From assembly GCA_038749105.1 (NCBI GenBank), contig JBCDIM010000037.1, positions 1 to 34,566 of the forward strand: DNA of 34,566 nucleotides. The letters are read 5' to 3'. The notes under the pieces are model-generated. The model was not told where the DNA came from, did no database searches, and saw nothing but the letters and a program-made list of their open reading frames with translations. The DNA is from JBCCOW01 sp038749105 (lineage in GTDB: Bacteria; Planctomycetota; Phycisphaerae; Phycisphaerales; Phycisphaeraceae). Below are positions 32,697 to 34,566 of this stretch, in pieces. Position numbers and translations under genes: made by a program. Within the stretch, counting starts at the first letter, position 1. Every line of letters begins with the position of its first letter.

Positions 32697-33581
32697 ATGC
32701 AACTCGCCGGCACCTACACCGCACTGATCACCCCCTTCAACGACGGCCGGCTCGACGAGGCCCGCCTCCGCGCCAACCTCGACGACCAGCTCGCCGCAGG
32801 CATCACCGGCGTCGTGCCCGTCGGCACCACCGGCGAATCGCCCACGCTCTCCCACGACGAGCACCGCCGCGTCATCGACCTCACCGCCGAGCACCTCGCC
32901 GGGCGGTGTCAGGTCATCGCCGGCACCGGCTCCAACTCCACCGCCGAGGCCATCGCCCTCACCCAGCACGCCAAGGCCGCCGGCGTCGACGCCGCCCTGC
33001 TCGTCAACCCCTACTACAACAAGCCCAACCAGGACGGGCTCACCGCACACTTCCTCGCCATCGCCGACGCGGTCGAACTCCCGCTGGTCCTCTACAACAT
33101 CCCCGGCCGGACCAACATCCTCATGGCCCCCGCGACCGCGGCCCGCCTCGCCGAGCACCCCAACATCATCGGGATCAAGGACGCCACGGGGTCGATGGAC
33201 ATCGCCTCCGAGCTCGCCGCCGAGACCGACCTGGCCGTCATCTCCGGGGACGACTCGATGACGTTGCCCCTTATGGCCGTCGGCGGGACCGGCGTCATCT
33301 CCGTGCTCTCCAACCTGATGCCCGAGCGTGTCAAGGCCCTGGTCGATGCCGCCGCCGCAGACGACCTGCCACTGGCCCGCACCCTCCACCAGCAGCTCTT
33401 CGCCCTCTGCAAGGGCCTGCTCACCCTCGGCACCAACCCCATCCCCATCAAGGCCGCCATGGCGATCGCCGGCCGAGACACCGGCGAGCTCCGGCTCCCG
33501 CTCACCCCGCTCGACGACTCGACGACCGCCAAGCTCCAGGCCCTGCTCATCCACGCCGGCCTCACCCCCCAACCCGCTTAA
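32697..33581 (+). CDS. dapA: 4-hydroxy-tetrahydrodipicolinate synthase
   Basis: DapA condenses pyruvate with aspartate semialdehyde in lysine and diaminopimelate synthesis. The 294-residue TIM barrel has the Schiff-base lysine Lys161 (GIKDATG), the proton-relay Tyr133 (LYNIPGRT) and the GTTGE motif at 43-47, all at the positions of the E. coli enzyme. Start ATG 32697 gives MQLAGTYTALITPF, the normal N terminus. It is 129 nt after the coiled-coil gene; a GTAAAATCG -10-like sequence near 32627 may be its promoter. The next gene begins 14 nt after its stop. Confidence 0.96.
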   Translation: MQLAGTYTALITPFNDGRLDEARLRANLDDQLAAGITGVVPVGTTGESPTLSHDEHRRVIDLTAEHLAGRCQVIAGTGSNSTAEAIALTQHAKAAGVDAALLVNPYYNKPNQDGLTAHFLAIADAVELPLVLYNIPGRTNILMAPATAARLAEHPNIIGIKDATGSMDIASELAAETDLAVISGDDSMTLPLMAVGGTGVISVLSNLMPERVKALVDAAAADDLPLARTLHQQLFALCKGLLTLGTNPIPIKAAMAIAGRDTGELRLPLTPLDDSTTAKLQALLIHAGLTPQPA

Positions 33582-33595
33582 CCCCCGGCTCCATC

Positions 33596-34566
33596 ATGCG
33601 ACCCCTCCCCCTCGCCCGGCTGACCTGCACGCTCTGCGCCGCCCTCCTGCTCCCCCTCGCCGCCTGCGGGCCCACCCACAACCACACCGCCTTCCTCGAG
33701 GTCGGCACGCCGCTGCACCTCACCGTCACCGTCCCCAGCGAGACCGCCGCCACCGCCTCCGCCGACGTCTACTACCGACTGCCCTCGACCACCGCCCAGT
33801 ACCAACGCCAGGCCCTCACCCCCCGCGGCACCCAGTTCCACACCACGCTGCCCACCGCCACGCTCCGCGAAGGCGAGTCCGTCGCCTACTACTTCGATGT
33901 CGTGTCCGACGGCAAGCTCACCGCCCTCCGCTCGCCCGACCGCCCCTACATCACCACCTTCGTCAGCCGCGACGAGCTGGTCTTCCGCTCGCTCCGCGAC
34001 ACCGTCGCCTACAAGGACGACTTCAGCGAGGTCGTCTTCAAGCTCTCGAGCACCAAGACCCGGATCGACCGCGCCCGCGTGATCTACTCACCGCCCGACC
34101 TCGCCGGCTTCATCGTCGAGGACATGGAACGCTTCGGCGGCAACTGGTCGCTCACCGTCGAGCCGCCCCGCGTCACCCCCGGCGTGTGGAGCTACCGCCT
34201 CGAGGCCGAGGTCGAGGGCACGCTCTACACCCTCCCCGGCCCCGACGAGTGGGAGACCTTCAAGGTCGCCGTCGCAAAAGTCCCGGCACCCGCCCTCGCC
34301 CACCTCCCGCCCAAGCCCAAGCCGCGCGTCATGCCCAAATACACCACCGAGAAAGACCTCGCCTACCGCGACCCCGCCGACCCCGCGACCGACGACCTCA
34401 TGGCCAGTCGCTGCAAGCTCGACATCTACTACCCCGAGCACATCAAAGACGTCCCCACCGTCGTGTTCCTCCACGCCGGCGGGTTGACCGGCGGGCAGCG
34501 GTTCATCCCCGGCGAGCTGCGCCGCCAAGGCATTGCGGTCGTCGCCGCCGACTACCGTCTCAGCCC
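33596..34566 (+). CDS. Lipoprotein with C-terminal alpha/beta hydrolase (esterase-like) domain, partial
   Basis: The gene starts at ATG 33596 and runs off the right edge; 323 codons are visible. The N terminus is a signal peptide with lipobox LAAC (Cys24). Residues about 30-220 form beta-rich segments (LHLTVTVPSETAATASADVYYRLP, VAYYFDVVSDGKLTALRSPDRPYITTF), probably one or two Ig-like or DUF4962-type domains that are not recognised. From about residue 280 an alpha/beta hydrolase begins: CKLDIYYPEHIKDVPTVVFLHAGGLTGG with the oxyanion-hole HAGG motif and GIAVVAADYRLS. The catalytic Ser, Asp and His would be beyond the edge. An exported esterase or lipase is likely. Confidence 0.75.
   Translation, partial: MRPLPLARLTCTLCAALLLPLAACGPTHNHTAFLEVGTPLHLTVTVPSETAATASADVYYRLPSTTAQYQRQALTPRGTQFHTTLPTATLREGESVAYYFDVVSDGKLTALRSPDRPYITTFVSRDELVFRSLRDTVAYKDDFSEVVFKLSSTKTRIDRARVIYSPPDLAGFIVEDMERFGGNWSLTVEPPRVTPGVWSYRLEAEVEGTLYTLPGPDEWETFKVAVAKVPAPALAHLPPKPKPRVMPKYTTEKDLAYRDPADPATDDLMASRCKLDIYYPEHIKDVPTVVFLHAGGLTGGQRFIPGELRRQGIAVVAADYRLS

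Overview
The window is very GC-rich, apart from one gene, and reads as chromosomal DNA of a planctomycete, most likely the class Phycisphaerae. The reasons are: two secreted proteins with a Pro-Thr/Asn-Pro, hydrophobic stretch and Arg-rich C-terminal sorting tail; an EF-Tu whose switch I has lost the usual RGITI motif; a fungal-Ilv2-like acetolactate synthase; and sparse Shine-Dalgarno sequences, with many genes starting 6-8 nt after a -10-like box. This assignment is inference; no 16S gene is present.

Layout. Positions 1-1715 (minus): sulfate activation, cysD then cysN (cut by the left edge). 1899-8026 (plus): glycine cleavage H protein, an amidohydrolase-fold protein lacking several metal ligands, a lipoprotein, an alanine/sodium symporter, a DUF368 undecaprenyl-phosphate translocase-like protein and galE. 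8078-8845: an HNH nuclease gene of clearly lower GC that ends inside a REP-like inverted repeat. 8942-11075 (plus): AbrB-like regulator, alanine dehydrogenase, DUF2071 protein. 11110-12400 (minus): a minimal flagellin and a small unknown protein. 12550-15527 (minus): a translation/secretion operon, tRNA-Thr, tuf, rpmG, tRNA-Trp, secE, nusG, with a good promoter at 15769-15797; the usual rplK-rplA-rplJ-rplL-rpoB genes do not follow. 15948-16669 (plus): NifU-domain scaffold and csrA. 16696-19044 (minus): coiled-coil lipoprotein, SpoIID/LytB lipoprotein, prepilin. 19225-21117 (plus): recJ. 21239-22799 (minus): tandem secreted DUF4114-like paralogues. 23104-28567 (minus): ilvB with a valine-rich leader peptide candidate, aldo/keto reductase, DUF4442 protein, iscX, dnaN. 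28722-30566 (plus): beta-propeller-like secreted protein. 30586-31443 (minus): tilS carrying an in-frame repeat insertion. 31504-34566 (plus): stand-alone LarC2 domain, membrane coiled-coil protein, dapA, and a lipoprotein/esterase cut by the right edge.

Most genes are housekeeping. Functional links visible here are cysD-cysN (sulfate activation), the tuf-secE-nusG operon, the alanine symporter and alanine dehydrogenase (alanine uptake and oxidation, not in one operon), and flagellin with CsrA (CsrA controls flagellin translation in other bacteria). The most interesting points are: a palindromic repeat found both behind nusG and inside the tilS reading frame; the possible attenuator leader of ilvB; the altered EF-Tu switch I; the recurrent leaderless-promoter architecture; and the amidohydrolase with missing metal ligands. 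No CRISPR array, prophage, insertion sequence, rRNA or replication origin was seen.
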